From Magnetococcales bacterium (GTDB lineage Bacteria > Pseudomonadota > Magnetococcia > Magnetococcales > DC0425bin3): a DNA stretch of 16,585 nt. A program made the translations under genes and the position numbers. The stretch is from NCBI GenBank assembly GCA_015229045.1, contig JADGCJ010000068.1, forward strand, positions 1 through 16,585. Direction: 5' to 3'. The notes under the pieces are model-generated. The model was given only the letters and a program-made list of their open reading frames with translations, was not told the DNA's origin and did not search any database. This document shows positions 1 through 7,633 of this stretch, in pieces; positions within the stretch are counted from its first letter, which is position 1; the number at the start of each line of letters is the position of its first letter.

Positions 1-921
1 CGAAAGCAGCTCCAAAGGCCTTTTTTTGGCCAGGGGTGTACCATCTTTGGGTGCAACATCTTTTTGAGCGGCGGGAAAAAGTTCCAGGCGGTACAGCTCC
101 AACAGGGAGTTGGTCTGCATGCCGCTTTGCAACTTGCCATGAATCAGGGTGGAAAAAAGACCACGCTCCGCCCGGGCATCGAGGTGCAATTTGCTCAAAA
201 GCCCGTTCAGGTGATCTGGACGGGTCGATTTGGCCTCCACACTGAGCAGGAACGGCATCTCCAGCGGACTGAGGGAGACAGGCAGAGGCCCGATTTGTCC
301 ATGACCTGTAAAGGGGATGGATTGGACCAGGGCGGAGCCGTTGACCGCCGAGGCCCGGTGTGGAGAAAGGTTGTTGATTTGTATCCGGATCTGGTTCATG
401 ACCCAATCGTGTTCTTCCGGATGGTCGTGATCATGAATACGCACAGCCCCATCCTGGATGACGACCCTTCCCAGGGCCAGATCCTTCAAACCCAGGCCCA
501 GGATGCGGGACATGTTGGCATCACTCCACTGTGCTCCCTCTTTGGCCCGGCGCAAAAGGGGACGGCCGTGCCGTTGGACAAGGTTGAATTCTGGCTTGAC
601 AAACGTCACCGAGGCAACTTTGATCTCTGCGGTGAACAAAAAAACCCAATCCAGTCCGACATAGGTCCGTTCCACCCGCAGCAGGGGCGGGTCGGCGGGG
701 TCGACTGCCTTGATTTCCAGGGATCGCAGCTCCAGGCGCAGCCCGCCTGCCGGAGCAAACTCCACCGCCGCGATGGAAACAGGGTAACCCAGGATCACCT
801 CCAGGGTACGCACGATGAACGGACGATACTGATCGGGATCGACGATCCGTGGTATCAACGCCACGGTTCCAGCCAACAAGGAGAGAAAGAGGAGCAGGAG
901 GAGTACGCTGCGACGGGTCAT
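1..921 (-). CDS. AsmA-family envelope protein, N-terminal 307 residues (3' end beyond window)
   Basis: The minus strand is open from the ATG at 921 to the window edge, with no stop. The start overlaps the gatB stop as ATGA (918-921), so the two genes are probably translationally coupled. Residues 5-23 form a Leu-rich signal anchor (VLLLLLFLSLLAGTVAL). The pattern that follows is typical of AsmA N-termini: an early YRPFIVRTLE helix, LGYPVSIAAVEF, LRLELRSLEIKAVDP, then a hydrophobic strand and VTFVKPEFNLVQR. AsmA-like proteins are long periplasmic, inner-membrane-anchored bridges linked to lipid transport or outer-membrane homeostasis. The family call is inferred from this pattern; the exact subfamily cannot be fixed because the C-terminal part is missing. 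Confidence 0.75.
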   Translation of the reverse strand, partial: MTRRSVLLLLLFLSLLAGTVALIPRIVDPDQYRPFIVRTLEVILGYPVSIAAVEFAPAGGLRLELRSLEIKAVDPADPPLLRVERTYVGLDWVFLFTAEIKVASVTFVKPEFNLVQRHGRPLLRRAKEGAQWSDANMSRILGLGLKDLALGRVVIQDGAVRIHDHDHPEEHDWVMNQIRIQINNLSPHRASAVNGSALVQSIPFTGHGQIGPLPVSLSPLEMPFLLSVEAKSTRPDHLNGLLSKLHLDARAERGLFSTLIHGKLQSGMQTNSLLELYRLELFPAAQKDVAPKDGTPLAKKRPLELLS

Positions 922-2363
922 CCGGACAGTTTGTCCTTGAGCAGCCGATTGACCAGGGCCGGGTTGGCTTGTCCCTGGGTCTCTTTCATGACCTGTCCGA
1001 CAAAGAAACCGAGCAGACGGGTCTTGCCGGCCCGGTATTGAGTCACCTCCTGGGGATTGTCGGCCAGTACCCGCTCGACGACCGCTTCCAGAGTGCCGCT
1101 GTCACTGACCTGCTGCAAACCCTGTGCGGCGATGATCTTCTCCGGAGCGTCACCCGTCGCGAACATGATCCCGAACACCTGTTTGGCCATCTTGCCGGAG
1201 AGGGTTCCCCGACCGATCAGACCGATCAGATCACCCAACTCTTTGGCACGCACCGGCGAAGAGGTGATCTCCTTGTTCTCCCTGTTGAGAAGGCCCAGCA
1301 GCTCCACCGACACCCAGTTGGCCGCCGCCTTGGGATTGTTGGCCGTGCTGGCCACCTCTTCAAAATAATCTGCCACGTCACGGGTTGCGGTCAACACCTC
1401 GGCATCGTAGGCGGAGAGGGCATAGCGGGTCTGGAAGCGGCTTTTCCGGGCATCGGGCAGTTCGGGGAGCAGGGCGGCCTGGGCAGCGATGCGCTCCCGG
1501 GTGATCGTCAGCGGCGGCAGATCCGGCTCGGGAAAATAGCGATAGTCGTGGGCCTCCTCCTTGCCGCGCATGGAGCGGGTGGTCTCCTTGTCGGCGTCCC
1601 ACAGACGGGTCTCCTGGACAATCCGCCCTCCGTTTTCCAGCAGGTCGATATGCCGCTCCGCCTCGTGGTCGATGGCCCGCATCACGTTACGGATCGAATT
1701 GAGATTTTTTAATTCGCAGCGGGTGCCCAGTTTTGTCTCGCCACGGGGACGTACCGACACATTGGCATCGCAACGGAAGGATCCCTCCTCCATGTTGCCG
1801 TCGCAGACGTCGAGATAACGCACGATGCTGCGCAATTTTTTCAGGTACTCCCCCGCCTCCGCCGCCGAACGCAAATCCGGCTCCGAGACAATCTCCATCA
1901 ACGGAACGCCGGTTCGATTGAGATCGACCCAGGAGGCCCCGACGATCCCTTCGTGCAAATTTTTGCCTGCATCCACCTCCATGTGAATGCGGGTGATACC
2001 GATGCCCTTTTCCTGGCCCGCTTCGGTGACAATGGGGATGGTGCCCCCGGTGACGATGGGCAGTTCAAACTGGGTAATTTGATAGCCGGCCGGCAAATCC
2101 GGATAAAAATAATTTTTTCTGGAAAACTCGCTGTGGAGATTGATCCTCCCCGACGTGGCCAGACCCGTGCGAATGGCCATATTGACCGCCTCCTGGTTCA
2201 GCACGGGCAACACCCCCGGGAAGGCGGCACAGACGGGGCATATCTGCGTATTGGGTTCCGCCCCGAAGCGGGTGGAACAGCCGCAGAACACCTTGGAGCG
2301 GGTGCGCATCTGGGCATGAATTTCCAGGCCAATGACAATGTCGTATCCGCGATGCCTGTTCAT
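918..2363 (-). CDS. gatB: Asp-tRNA(Asn)/Glu-tRNA(Gln) amidotransferase subunit B
   Basis: This 481-residue protein has the usual GatB length. GatB binds mischarged Glu-tRNA(Gln) or Asp-tRNA(Asn) and, within GatCAB, activates it for amidation with ammonia from GatA. Visible hallmarks are GLEIHAQ near residue 12, the zinc-type cysteines (CGC near residue 28 and CPVC about 15 residues later) with PNTQICPVC and FPGVLPVLN, and the signature DLNRTGVPLMEIVSEPD. An ESQ-poor YqeY-like tail ends in NPALVNRLLKDKL. The ATG at 2363 is preceded by an in-frame stop, so it is the first possible start, but the ribosome site is weak. gatA and gatC are not next to it upstream; a divergent region with a repeat lies there instead. 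The downstream AsmA-type gene overlaps its stop. Confidence 0.97.
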   Translation of the reverse strand: MNRHRGYDIVIGLEIHAQMRTRSKVFCGCSTRFGAEPNTQICPVCAAFPGVLPVLNQEAVNMAIRTGLATSGRINLHSEFSRKNYFYPDLPAGYQITQFELPIVTGGTIPIVTEAGQEKGIGITRIHMEVDAGKNLHEGIVGASWVDLNRTGVPLMEIVSEPDLRSAAEAGEYLKKLRSIVRYLDVCDGNMEEGSFRCDANVSVRPRGETKLGTRCELKNLNSIRNVMRAIDHEAERHIDLLENGGRIVQETRLWDADKETTRSMRGKEEAHDYRYFPEPDLPPLTITRERIAAQAALLPELPDARKSRFQTRYALSAYDAEVLTATRDVADYFEEVASTANNPKAAANWVSVELLGLLNRENKEITSSPVRAKELGDLIGLIGRGTLSGKMAKQVFGIMFATGDAPEKIIAAQGLQQVSDSGTLEAVVERVLADNPQEVTQYRAGKTRLLGFFVGQVMKETQGQANPALVNRLLKDKLSG

Positions 2364-2398
2364 ATCCGTCCATTTTCAGTGGGTGAGGGCCATGCAGC

Positions 2399-2427
2399 AA
2401 TGTAGAATGGCTCTCCAGGATGTGCAA
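2399..2427 (-). promoter_or_regulatory. Candidate promoter for gatB
   Basis: On the minus strand TTGCAC (2427-2422) is separated by 17 bases from TACATT (2404-2399), about 36 bases upstream of the gatB ATG. The match to the sigma70 consensus is 3/6 and 4/6 with ideal spacing. This is pattern-based only. Confidence 0.35.
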
Positions 2428-2475
2428 TGTTCCGAGTGTGGAGGGCTTGCAGCTTCTGTCGTCATCGACCACCTG

Positions 2476-2600
2476 ATTCCAATTCCAGTTCAAGATGGAT
2501 GCGAGGCGACAACGAGTGAGCGACGAGACAGGACGTGTTGGGTACGGCGAGGAGCGAGTGAGGCAGTCAACGAAGCAGACGCTCGATCTGGAATTGGAAC
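2476..2600. repeat. 125-bp dispersed repeat with inverted ends, copy 1
   Basis: This copy is the same length as the copy at 10074-10198 and differs from it at 5 of 125 positions, with no indel. Its ends are inverted repeats of about 19 bases (ATTCCAATTCCAGTTCAAG at the left, reverse complement of the right end CTCGATCTGGAATTGGAAC with three mismatches). The interior is strongly purine-biased on the plus strand and contains CGAGTGAG twice. It has no convincing coding capacity and no clear target-site duplication. Size and termini are MITE-like, but no transposase is present to assign a parent. It lies between the divergent gatB and the C_GCAxxG_C_C gene, 3 bases before the latter's ribosome site. 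Confidence 0.85.
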
Positions 2601-2617
2601 GAGAGGAAACAGACCGT

Positions 2618-3091
2618 ATGGCCATGTTGGATCAGCAGAATCATGACCCTTTGATCGCCAGAATCGGCCAGCGGGCCGCTGCCCTCTACGAAGAGGGTTT
2701 GTGCTGTTCCGAGGCGATTTTTCTGGCCGTCACCGAAGCTCTGGGACAGGATCCGCAGGCGATGCGCTCCCTGGTTCCTCTGGCCAGCGGCTTGTGTGGT
2801 GGCATGGGCAATCGCAACGCCACCTGTGGTGTCTTTACCGGCGGGGCGATGGCCCTGGGCTGGTTGATGGGCCAAACCTCGGCCCAGGACAAGGATAAGA
2901 TCACCCGCACCCTGACCGCCCGTTTCCAGGAACGCCTGCTGGCCGAGGCCGGTGCCCTGCGCTGCCAGGATCTGCTCGATCACTTCGGCCCGATCCGCAA
3001 CCTGGGCAAGCGCATGTGTCGTCGCCTGACCAGCCAGGGAGCGGAAGTTCTGGCCAGGACCATTCTCGAAGCACAAACGCCCGCGACATGA
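2618..3091 (+). CDS. C_GCAxxG_C_C family (putative redox-active) protein
   Basis: This 157-residue protein shows the cysteine pattern that names the family: GLCCSEAI (Cys29-Cys30), GLCGGMGNRNATCGVFTGGAMALG (shown here only to mark Cys60, Cys70 and the TGG), then Cys116 in LRCQDLL and Cys134 in KRMCRRL. Family members are proposed to be redox-active or metal-binding, and no reaction is established. The start at 2618 follows GAGGA (2603-2607) at normal spacing. The open frame continues 41 codons upstream to 2495, but that part is encoded by the 125-bp repeat and is unlikely to be translated. No signal peptide is visible, so a cytoplasmic location is likely. It is probably transcribed alone, since 174 bases separate it from the next gene. 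Confidence 0.85.
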   Translation: MAMLDQQNHDPLIARIGQRAAALYEEGLCCSEAIFLAVTEALGQDPQAMRSLVPLASGLCGGMGNRNATCGVFTGGAMALGWLMGQTSAQDKDKITRTLTARFQERLLAEAGALRCQDLLDHFGPIRNLGKRMCRRLTSQGAEVLARTILEAQTPAT

Positions 3092-3265
3092 ATGCACAAC
3101 GTCAAGACAGGCGCCCCCCTTGCGGCAGGCACCGCCGATGGTGAAAGGTTGCGCATCACAGGAGGAGTTTTCCTTTCGGGGAGGGGCTGTGGTAGAGTGG
3201 GACCAAGGGAGGCTGAAATCTTTTCCGACTGCCAGGGTTGGCATGAGATCACTTTTGGGGGGTCC

Positions 3266-3613
3266 ATGACCAGAGGGTTGCCTGTTTCATCCGAGGAGCT
3301 GCTCATCGAGGCTGTCGCTCGTGTCGTGCGCGAGAGTGATCCTGAACGAATCATCCTGTTCGGTTCCCGCGCCAGGGGAGATGATCGCACTGACTCGGAT
3401 GTGGATCTGTTGGTGGTGGCCCCCGAATCAACCATACGAAAACATGGAAGAAGGCGACTGTTGGCCCGTTTCTGGTCTGCCATGGGGCATTTGCCGGCGT
3501 CGTTTGATTTTCTGCTCTTTTCTCCTGCCGAGGTCACTCGTTGGCAGAATAGCGTCAACCATGTGGTCTGCCGCGCCTTGCGTGAAGGCAAAACACTCTA
3601 TGAGCGGACATGA
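3266..3613 (+). CDS. MNT-type nucleotidyltransferase (MntA-like antitoxin)
   Basis: This 115-residue minimal nucleotidyltransferase carries the complete GSX10DXD active-site motif: GSRARG at residues 33-38 and the aspartates of SDVDLLVV at 45 and 47. A further Asp in SFDFLLFS (81) sits where the third catalytic acid is expected. In HepT/MntA-type modules such enzymes act as antitoxins, some by AMPylating the HEPN partner. The frame is open back to 3092, but those 58 codons have no family-like content, and the ATG at 3266 starts just before the conserved domain. The upstream G-run (3257-3262) is a modest ribosome site. The downstream HEPN gene overlaps its 3' end by 14 bases, which argues for a two-gene module. 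Confidence 0.88.
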   Translation: MTRGLPVSSEELLIEAVARVVRESDPERIILFGSRARGDDRTDSDVDLLVVAPESTIRKHGRRRLLARFWSAMGHLPASFDFLLFSPAEVTRWQNSVNHVVCRALREGKTLYERT

Positions 3614-4007
3614 CCATGCCCGCTCCCTGCTGGCGTTGGCCTGCGATGATCTTAAGGCATCCCGTGTCATGGCACCCGATGTGGACAATTTTTCCGATGC
3701 CATTTTTGGTTTCCTTGTTCAACAGACCATCGAAAAGCTCCTCAAAGCCTGGTTGTCATTCCTGGATGTGGAATATCCAAAAACTCACGAATTGCATCGC
3801 CTTCTGATTCTGTTGGAAAAACAGGGCGCCGTGGTGAATCATTTTTATTGGGTGGAAGAGTTTAATCCCTTCGCAGTTCAGTTTCGCTATGAATCCAGCT
3901 TATGGGGAGAACCTTTGGACCGAACCCTGGCAATCGCACAGGTAGATGAATTGCTGGATCATGTCAGGAGGCAGTTGGAACCCCTCTCTTCTCGGGAGAG
4001 ATCCTGA
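3600..4007 (+). CDS. HEPN-domain protein, partner of MNT gene
   Basis: This 135-residue all-helical-looking protein matches the HEPN pattern: an N-terminal HARSLLALACDDLKAS helix, FGFLVQQTIEKLLKAWLSFLDVEYPKTHELHRLL (residues 37-69, read as the central helix plus the YPKTHEL turn), FAVQFRYES near residue 92, and a long C-terminal helix. The arrangement QxTIEKxLKA then PKTHxL then RY is typical of HEPN proteins encoded beside nucleotidyltransferases. The classic HEPN RNase motif RX4-6H is not found anywhere in the protein, so RNase toxin activity cannot be assumed. The start ATG at 3600 lies inside the MNT gene (14-base overlap), implying coupled translation. Confidence 0.85.
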   Translation: MSGHDHARSLLALACDDLKASRVMAPDVDNFSDAIFGFLVQQTIEKLLKAWLSFLDVEYPKTHELHRLLILLEKQGAVVNHFYWVEEFNPFAVQFRYESSLWGEPLDRTLAIAQVDELLDHVRRQLEPLSSRERS

Positions 4008-4098
4008 AGACTGCCATAGCGGTTCGGAAATGTGCTACATCGACAGTTGATTTTGGACCTTGATCATGCGACGACCAACAGAAGAGGGTGCCCCTATC

Positions 4099-5481
4099 AT
4101 GGATCAGGCGTGGTGGAACCGCATCATTTATTCGGTTGCTGACCGCGGTCGGGAGTTGCTCAACATCAACACGACCGAATCCCCGATGGCCCAGCTCAAG
4201 CACATGTGCGGCGATCTCCTCTCCGGATCGGGCGAGGCCAGAGGCACGGCCCTGGCGCGGGAAGTGGTCCGCGTCCTGGAAAAACTGGATGACCGGGGAT
4301 GGGGACACTTTTTGGAAATCCTCAACAGCGGCTTCAAACCCGATGTCAACCAGCTCATGGTCGCGGTGGAGGCCTACCGGCAGAGTCCCAACGATAAAAA
4401 CCTGCTGGCATTGCGGCAGATGGCAGCCTCGCCGCGCCAGGAGCTGTTCCGGCGCATCAACCTCTCGCCCGGAGGTACACAGGTTCTGGTGCGCCTGCGG
4501 GAGCATTTGTTGCGCCTTTTACCCAAACGGCCCCACCTGGAGATGGTCGACGCCGATTTGAAGGATCTGTTCACCGCCTGGTTCAATCGCGGCTTTCTGG
4601 AGCTGCGACACATCGACTGGCGCAGCCCGGCCTTGATCCTGGAAAAGTTGATCAGCTATGAATCGGTGCATGCGATCCAGGGCTGGGACGATTTGCGGCG
4701 GCGCCTGGAACGTGATCGCCGCTGCTACGCCTTTTTCCACCCGGCCCTGCCCGATGAACCCCTCATCTTTGTCGAAGTGGCCCTCATGCAGGGCATCCCC
4801 GACCGGGCCAACACCCTGGTCGATCCCCTGGCGGCCATTCTCGATCCGGACAGCGCCGACAGCGCCATTTTCTACTCGATCAACAACTGTCAATTCGGCT
4901 TGCGCGGCATTTCGTTTGGCAATTTTCTCATCAAGCAGGTGACCACCGAGTTGCAGGAAGAGCTGCCCAATCTGAAAAATTTTGCCACCTTCTCGCCCGT
5001 ACCCCGCTTTGCCGAAACCCTCAAGCGCTCCGATCCCGAAGCCCCGTTCAACCCGGCACGCCTGCACAGTCTGCTCGAAGGTCAAGCCGACCTCATCCGT
5101 CGCGAAAGCGGCAAGCGTGACCTGGTAGAGGGGTTTTTCACCCTGCTCAAAGAGCCGGAGAAGGCGCGAACCCACTTGCGCACCGCCTTGGAAATCCTCG
5201 TCCTGGCCTACCTGCATCAGGTACGACGCGGCAAACTGGTGTTGGATCCGGTGGCCCTGTTTCACCTCTCCAACGGCGCCCGCCTGGAGCGGATCAACGC
5301 CCTGGGCGATGCCTCCGCCGAACGGTGGGAGGCCTCTTTCGGCGTGATGGTCAACTATCTGTACAAACCCGACCAGCTCGAACGCAACCACGAGCGCTTC
5401 ATCGAGGAGGGAAAGGTGACCCTCTCCCGGCAGTTGGCCAAAAAGCTGGGGCCGATCAAAAGTGCCTGGGAGACCCCTTGA
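4099..5481 (+). CDS. Malonyl-CoA decarboxylase
   Basis: This 460-residue protein has the usual size for bacterial malonyl-CoA decarboxylase, which converts malonyl-CoA to acetyl-CoA and CO2. Hallmarks are RCYAFFHPALPDEPLIFVEV, AIFYSINNCQFGLRGISFGN near residue 258, LKNFATFSPVPRF with Ser299, and DPVALFHLSNGARLERIN with His389. The Ser/His pair sits where the catalytic Ser and His of the human enzyme are reported, at a similar separation. The last part reads as a MANYxY-like stretch (VMVNYLYKPDQLERNH). I chose the ATG at 4099 because AGAGGG (4084-4089) is correctly spaced; TTG 4060 and ATG 4066 are in-frame alternatives without such a site. There is no signal or membrane segment. No malonyl-CoA synthetase or transporter gene is adjacent. 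Confidence 0.95.
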   Translation: MDQAWWNRIIYSVADRGRELLNINTTESPMAQLKHMCGDLLSGSGEARGTALAREVVRVLEKLDDRGWGHFLEILNSGFKPDVNQLMVAVEAYRQSPNDKNLLALRQMAASPRQELFRRINLSPGGTQVLVRLREHLLRLLPKRPHLEMVDADLKDLFTAWFNRGFLELRHIDWRSPALILEKLISYESVHAIQGWDDLRRRLERDRRCYAFFHPALPDEPLIFVEVALMQGIPDRANTLVDPLAAILDPDSADSAIFYSINNCQFGLRGISFGNFLIKQVTTELQEELPNLKNFATFSPVPRFAETLKRSDPEAPFNPARLHSLLEGQADLIRRESGKRDLVEGFFTLLKEPEKARTHLRTALEILVLAYLHQVRRGKLVLDPVALFHLSNGARLERINALGDASAERWEASFGVMVNYLYKPDQLERNHERFIEEGKVTLSRQLAKKLGPIKSAWETP

Positions 5482-5493
5482 GACGCCCCCCTC

Positions 5494-5724
5494 TCACGGC
5501 GCGTCGATGGTCACCAGACCAAAGTATTGTGCAGCCTCGGCCTGGGAGATGGCACCCACCTCCAGGGCCTTGAGAACCCCCTCCCGCAGATGGGCCGGTG
5601 GCAGGCTGCGGTCGCCCCTGAGTCCGGTTGCGACCTTCTCCAGCAAAGGGGTCCGGCGCTCCGGATGCACGGAGGCCCCGACAATGGCCTGAAAAACATG
5701 TCCGGCGGTGAAGGTGTCGTTCAT
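5494..5724 (-). CDS. Small hypothetical protein, 76 aa
   Basis: A minus-strand frame of 76 residues starts at an ATG (5724) preceded by CGAGGT about 4 bases upstream, and ends 12 bases from the convergent malonyl-CoA decarboxylase stop. The frame extends back to 5883, but the upstream part is low in coding character. The C-terminal half (PPAHLREGVLKALEVGAI, then SQAEAAQYFGLVTIDAP) loosely recalls the end of FadE-type acyl-CoA dehydrogenases, where a helix with a GxIxxxEA pattern precedes a VIxVDDF-like terminus. This could mean a relic or a free-standing small domain, but the resemblance is by eye. No signal peptide or membrane segment is present. A weak TTGACC-17-TGTAGC promoter-like pair (5807-5779, minus) lies upstream. 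Confidence 0.5.
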   Translation of the reverse strand: MNDTFTAGHVFQAIVGASVHPERRTPLLEKVATGLRGDRSLPPAHLREGVLKALEVGAISQAEAAQYFGLVTIDAP

Positions 5725-5828
5725 AATACCTCGGAGGGGTGGTCGTGGATCCAATACTTCCGACGCCAATCGCGCCGGGCTACAGTGTCGCCGACGCGCA
5801 CGGTCAAAGTCGAGACCTTGCAGGAAGG

Positions 5829-5858
5829 TTGACAACGCAGCGGTATTTTTGTTGTGAT
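5829..5858 (+). promoter_or_regulatory. Candidate promoter for the DedA-BON-oxidase operon
   Basis: TTGACA (5829-5834, perfect consensus) is followed after 18 bases by TGTGAT (5853-5858, 4/6), which would give a leader of about 50 bases before the DedA ATG at 5914. A second TTGACA-like box at 5890 is too close to the start to serve this gene. Confidence 0.35.
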
Positions 5859-5913
5859 GGTGCGTCGCAAGGCAGATACACACACTATTTTGACATCATA
5901 CGCGGTGACTTGA

Positions 5914-6492
5914 ATGGAACAGTGGGAACCCCTGATTCGGGAATACGGCTATATCATCCTGTTTGTGGTCACCTTCCTTGAGGGTGAGACCATCTTGCTG
6001 GTGGCCGGATTCATGGCCCAGCAGGGTATTCTCGACCTGCCGCTGGTCATACTGACAGCCTTTGCCGGCACTTTTTTTGGCGACCAGCTCTACTTTCAGA
6101 TCGGCTATCGCTGGGGAAAACATATTTTAAACCGGCTCAGTGCCACCTGGCATGCCCGCAGCGAACGGGTCAACCAACTGCTGCACCGCTATGACACCTG
6201 GTTCATTCTTGGTTTTCGTTTTGTCTACGGTGTCCGCAACGTGACCCCCTTTGCCCTGGGATCGTATGGCATTCGCCCCTTGCGTTTCTTTCTGCTCAAT
6301 GGCCTGGCTGCCCTGGTCTGGGCCATGATTTTTGGCGTTTGCGGCTACGTCTTTGGCCGTACCGTGGACGCATTCTTTGACCGGGTCAGTTATTATGCCT
6401 ACGATGTCCTGGGTGGATTGTTCATCGTGGGCATCGTGGTCTGGGCATGGCGCAGGTTTCGGCGATCCGACAAAGCCGAGCAGACACCTTGA
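5914..6492 (+). CDS. DedA/VTT-family inner-membrane protein
   Basis: This 192-residue membrane protein belongs to the DedA (SNARE-associated/VTT) family, whose members are implicated in membrane lipid (polyprenyl-phosphate or phospholipid) translocation. Evidence includes the early LFVVTFLEGETILLVAGFMA stretch with the conserved acidic/Gly motif, FAGTFFGDQLYFQIGYRWG with the F-G-x-x-Y-x-x-G pattern, GFRFVYGVRNVTPFALGSYG holding the two conserved arginines and the Pro, and two hydrophobic C-terminal segments (about residues 130-150 and 165-185). The basic tail RRFRRSDK is probably cytoplasmic. The lipoprotein gene begins 13 bases downstream, indicating co-transcription. Substrate unknown. Confidence 0.92.
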   Translation: MEQWEPLIREYGYIILFVVTFLEGETILLVAGFMAQQGILDLPLVILTAFAGTFFGDQLYFQIGYRWGKHILNRLSATWHARSERVNQLLHRYDTWFILGFRFVYGVRNVTPFALGSYGIRPLRFFLLNGLAALVWAMIFGVCGYVFGRTVDAFFDRVSYYAYDVLGGLFIVGIVVWAWRRFRRSDKAEQTP

Positions 6493-6505
6493 TCGAGGAA
6501 CGACC

Positions 6506-7633
6506 ATGATGCGAGGATTCTTCTTTTCCGTGGTGTGCAACACTCTCTGGGTTGGCATCTTTCTCGGGGGTTGTGTGCCGGTTGCCATGGTGGGTGGTGC
6601 CGCCGCCACCGCCACGGTCATCGGAGAACGGCGTGGCTCCTCGGATTACTTCTCCGACAACTGGGTCGCCATCCAGATTCGCAACGCCTACTTGCAAAGC
6701 AACAAGGTCTCGGCCGGCAATATCAATGTTTCGGTCTATCGCGGCAAGGTCCTGCTCACAGGAACGGCCTCCTCGGAACAGGAGATTGCCGAAGCCAGGC
6801 GTGTGGCCAGCAGCGTTCAGGGAGTCAGCAAGGTCATCTCCGAGCTGAAGGTGCAGTTTGCCTCGGCTGCGGAGATTGCCATGGACATCCTCATCAGCAA
6901 CAAGGTCAAAGTCAAACTGCTGGCTGACCGCGACGTGCGGGGTCTCGACTTCCACGTGGAAACCACCAAGGGTGTGGTCTATATCCTCGGTTTGGCGCGG
7001 ACGCTCGGTGAACGGGATGCCGCTGTCAAGATTGCCAGCGAAGTGGCGGAGGTCAAACAGGTGGTCTCCTACATCGACATCGACCCGAACGCCTATCCGG
7101 TCAATCCTGAAGCCAAGGAAGAGCCGCCCGCCAATGCCAATCCGGCGAGTAAAAAACGCAATGCCTCGGACGTGCTGGAAGACAACTGGGTGGCGATGAA
7201 GATTCGCAGCGCCTATGTGCGCAGCGATCTCGTTCACGTCGGCAACATCGACGTGTCGGTCTATCTGGGACAGGTGCTGCTGACCGGCACCGCCGCCTCC
7301 GAAAAAGAGATCGCCGAGGCCATCCGCATCGCCAAAAATACCATGGGCGTCTGGGAAGTGATCTCGGAACTGAAAGTGGAGTACGCCTCCGCCTCGGATG
7401 TCGCCCAGGATGCCTGGATCACCAACAAAGTCAAAGTGGCGCTTCTGGCCGATCAGATCGTCCATGGCATGAATATTCATGTACAAACCACCAAGAAAGT
7501 GGTCTATTTGACCGGCGTGGCAACCACCATCATGGAGCGGGATCGCGCCGTGAACGTGACCAAGTCTGTGTCAGGCGTGGAAAAGGTGGTCTCCTACGTT
7601 GAGATCGAGCCGGACATCCAGCGTGTCAAATGA
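6506..7633 (+). CDS. Outer-membrane-type lipoprotein with four BON domains
   Basis: This 375-residue protein begins with a signal peptide ending in the lipobox-like FLGGC (Cys23), followed by a Gly/Ala-rich linker. Four BON domains follow, at roughly residues 51-116, 124-192, 227-292 and 300-368. The two halves are an internal duplication: DNWVAIQIRNAY/DNWVAMKIRSAY, VLLTGTASSEQEIAEA/VLLTGTAASEKEIAEA, SNKVKVKLLAD/TNKVKVALLAD and VVSYIDIDP/VVSYVEIEP. A Pro/Asn/Lys-rich linker (about 193-222) separates them. BON domains bind phospholipid membranes; E. coli DolP has only two. The ATG at 6506 follows GAGGAA at good spacing; the longer frame to 6332 lies inside DedA. Its stop overlaps the next gene's start (ATGA at 7630-7633). 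Confidence 0.93.
   Translation: MMRGFFFSVVCNTLWVGIFLGGCVPVAMVGGAAATATVIGERRGSSDYFSDNWVAIQIRNAYLQSNKVSAGNINVSVYRGKVLLTGTASSEQEIAEARRVASSVQGVSKVISELKVQFASAAEIAMDILISNKVKVKLLADRDVRGLDFHVETTKGVVYILGLARTLGERDAAVKIASEVAEVKQVVSYIDIDPNAYPVNPEAKEEPPANANPASKKRNASDVLEDNWVAMKIRSAYVRSDLVHVGNIDVSVYLGQVLLTGTAASEKEIAEAIRIAKNTMGVWEVISELKVEYASASDVAQDAWITNKVKVALLADQIVHGMNIHVQTTKKVVYLTGVATTIMERDRAVNVTKSVSGVEKVVSYVEIEPDIQRVK

Noticed and set aside
64..1041. Long plus-strand open frame
   Set aside because: It lies opposite the AsmA-type gene and gatB, has no domain pattern, and is explained by high GC content on the strand opposite real genes.
2495..2617. Coding role of the repeat (N-terminal extension, or the similar minus-strand frames in both copies)
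   Set aside because: Both copies yield similar minus-strand translations only because the DNA is nearly identical; the frames join unrelated flanks and have no proper start context.
3092..3265. Longer start for the MNT gene
   Set aside because: The 58 added codons show no family pattern, and the conserved domain begins at the 3266 start. The region is better read as an intergenic leader; a TAGAGT -10-like box (3193-3198) lacks a good -35.
6332..6505. Longer start for the BON lipoprotein
   Set aside because: It would overlap the DedA gene extensively and would bury the signal peptide and lipobox inside the protein.
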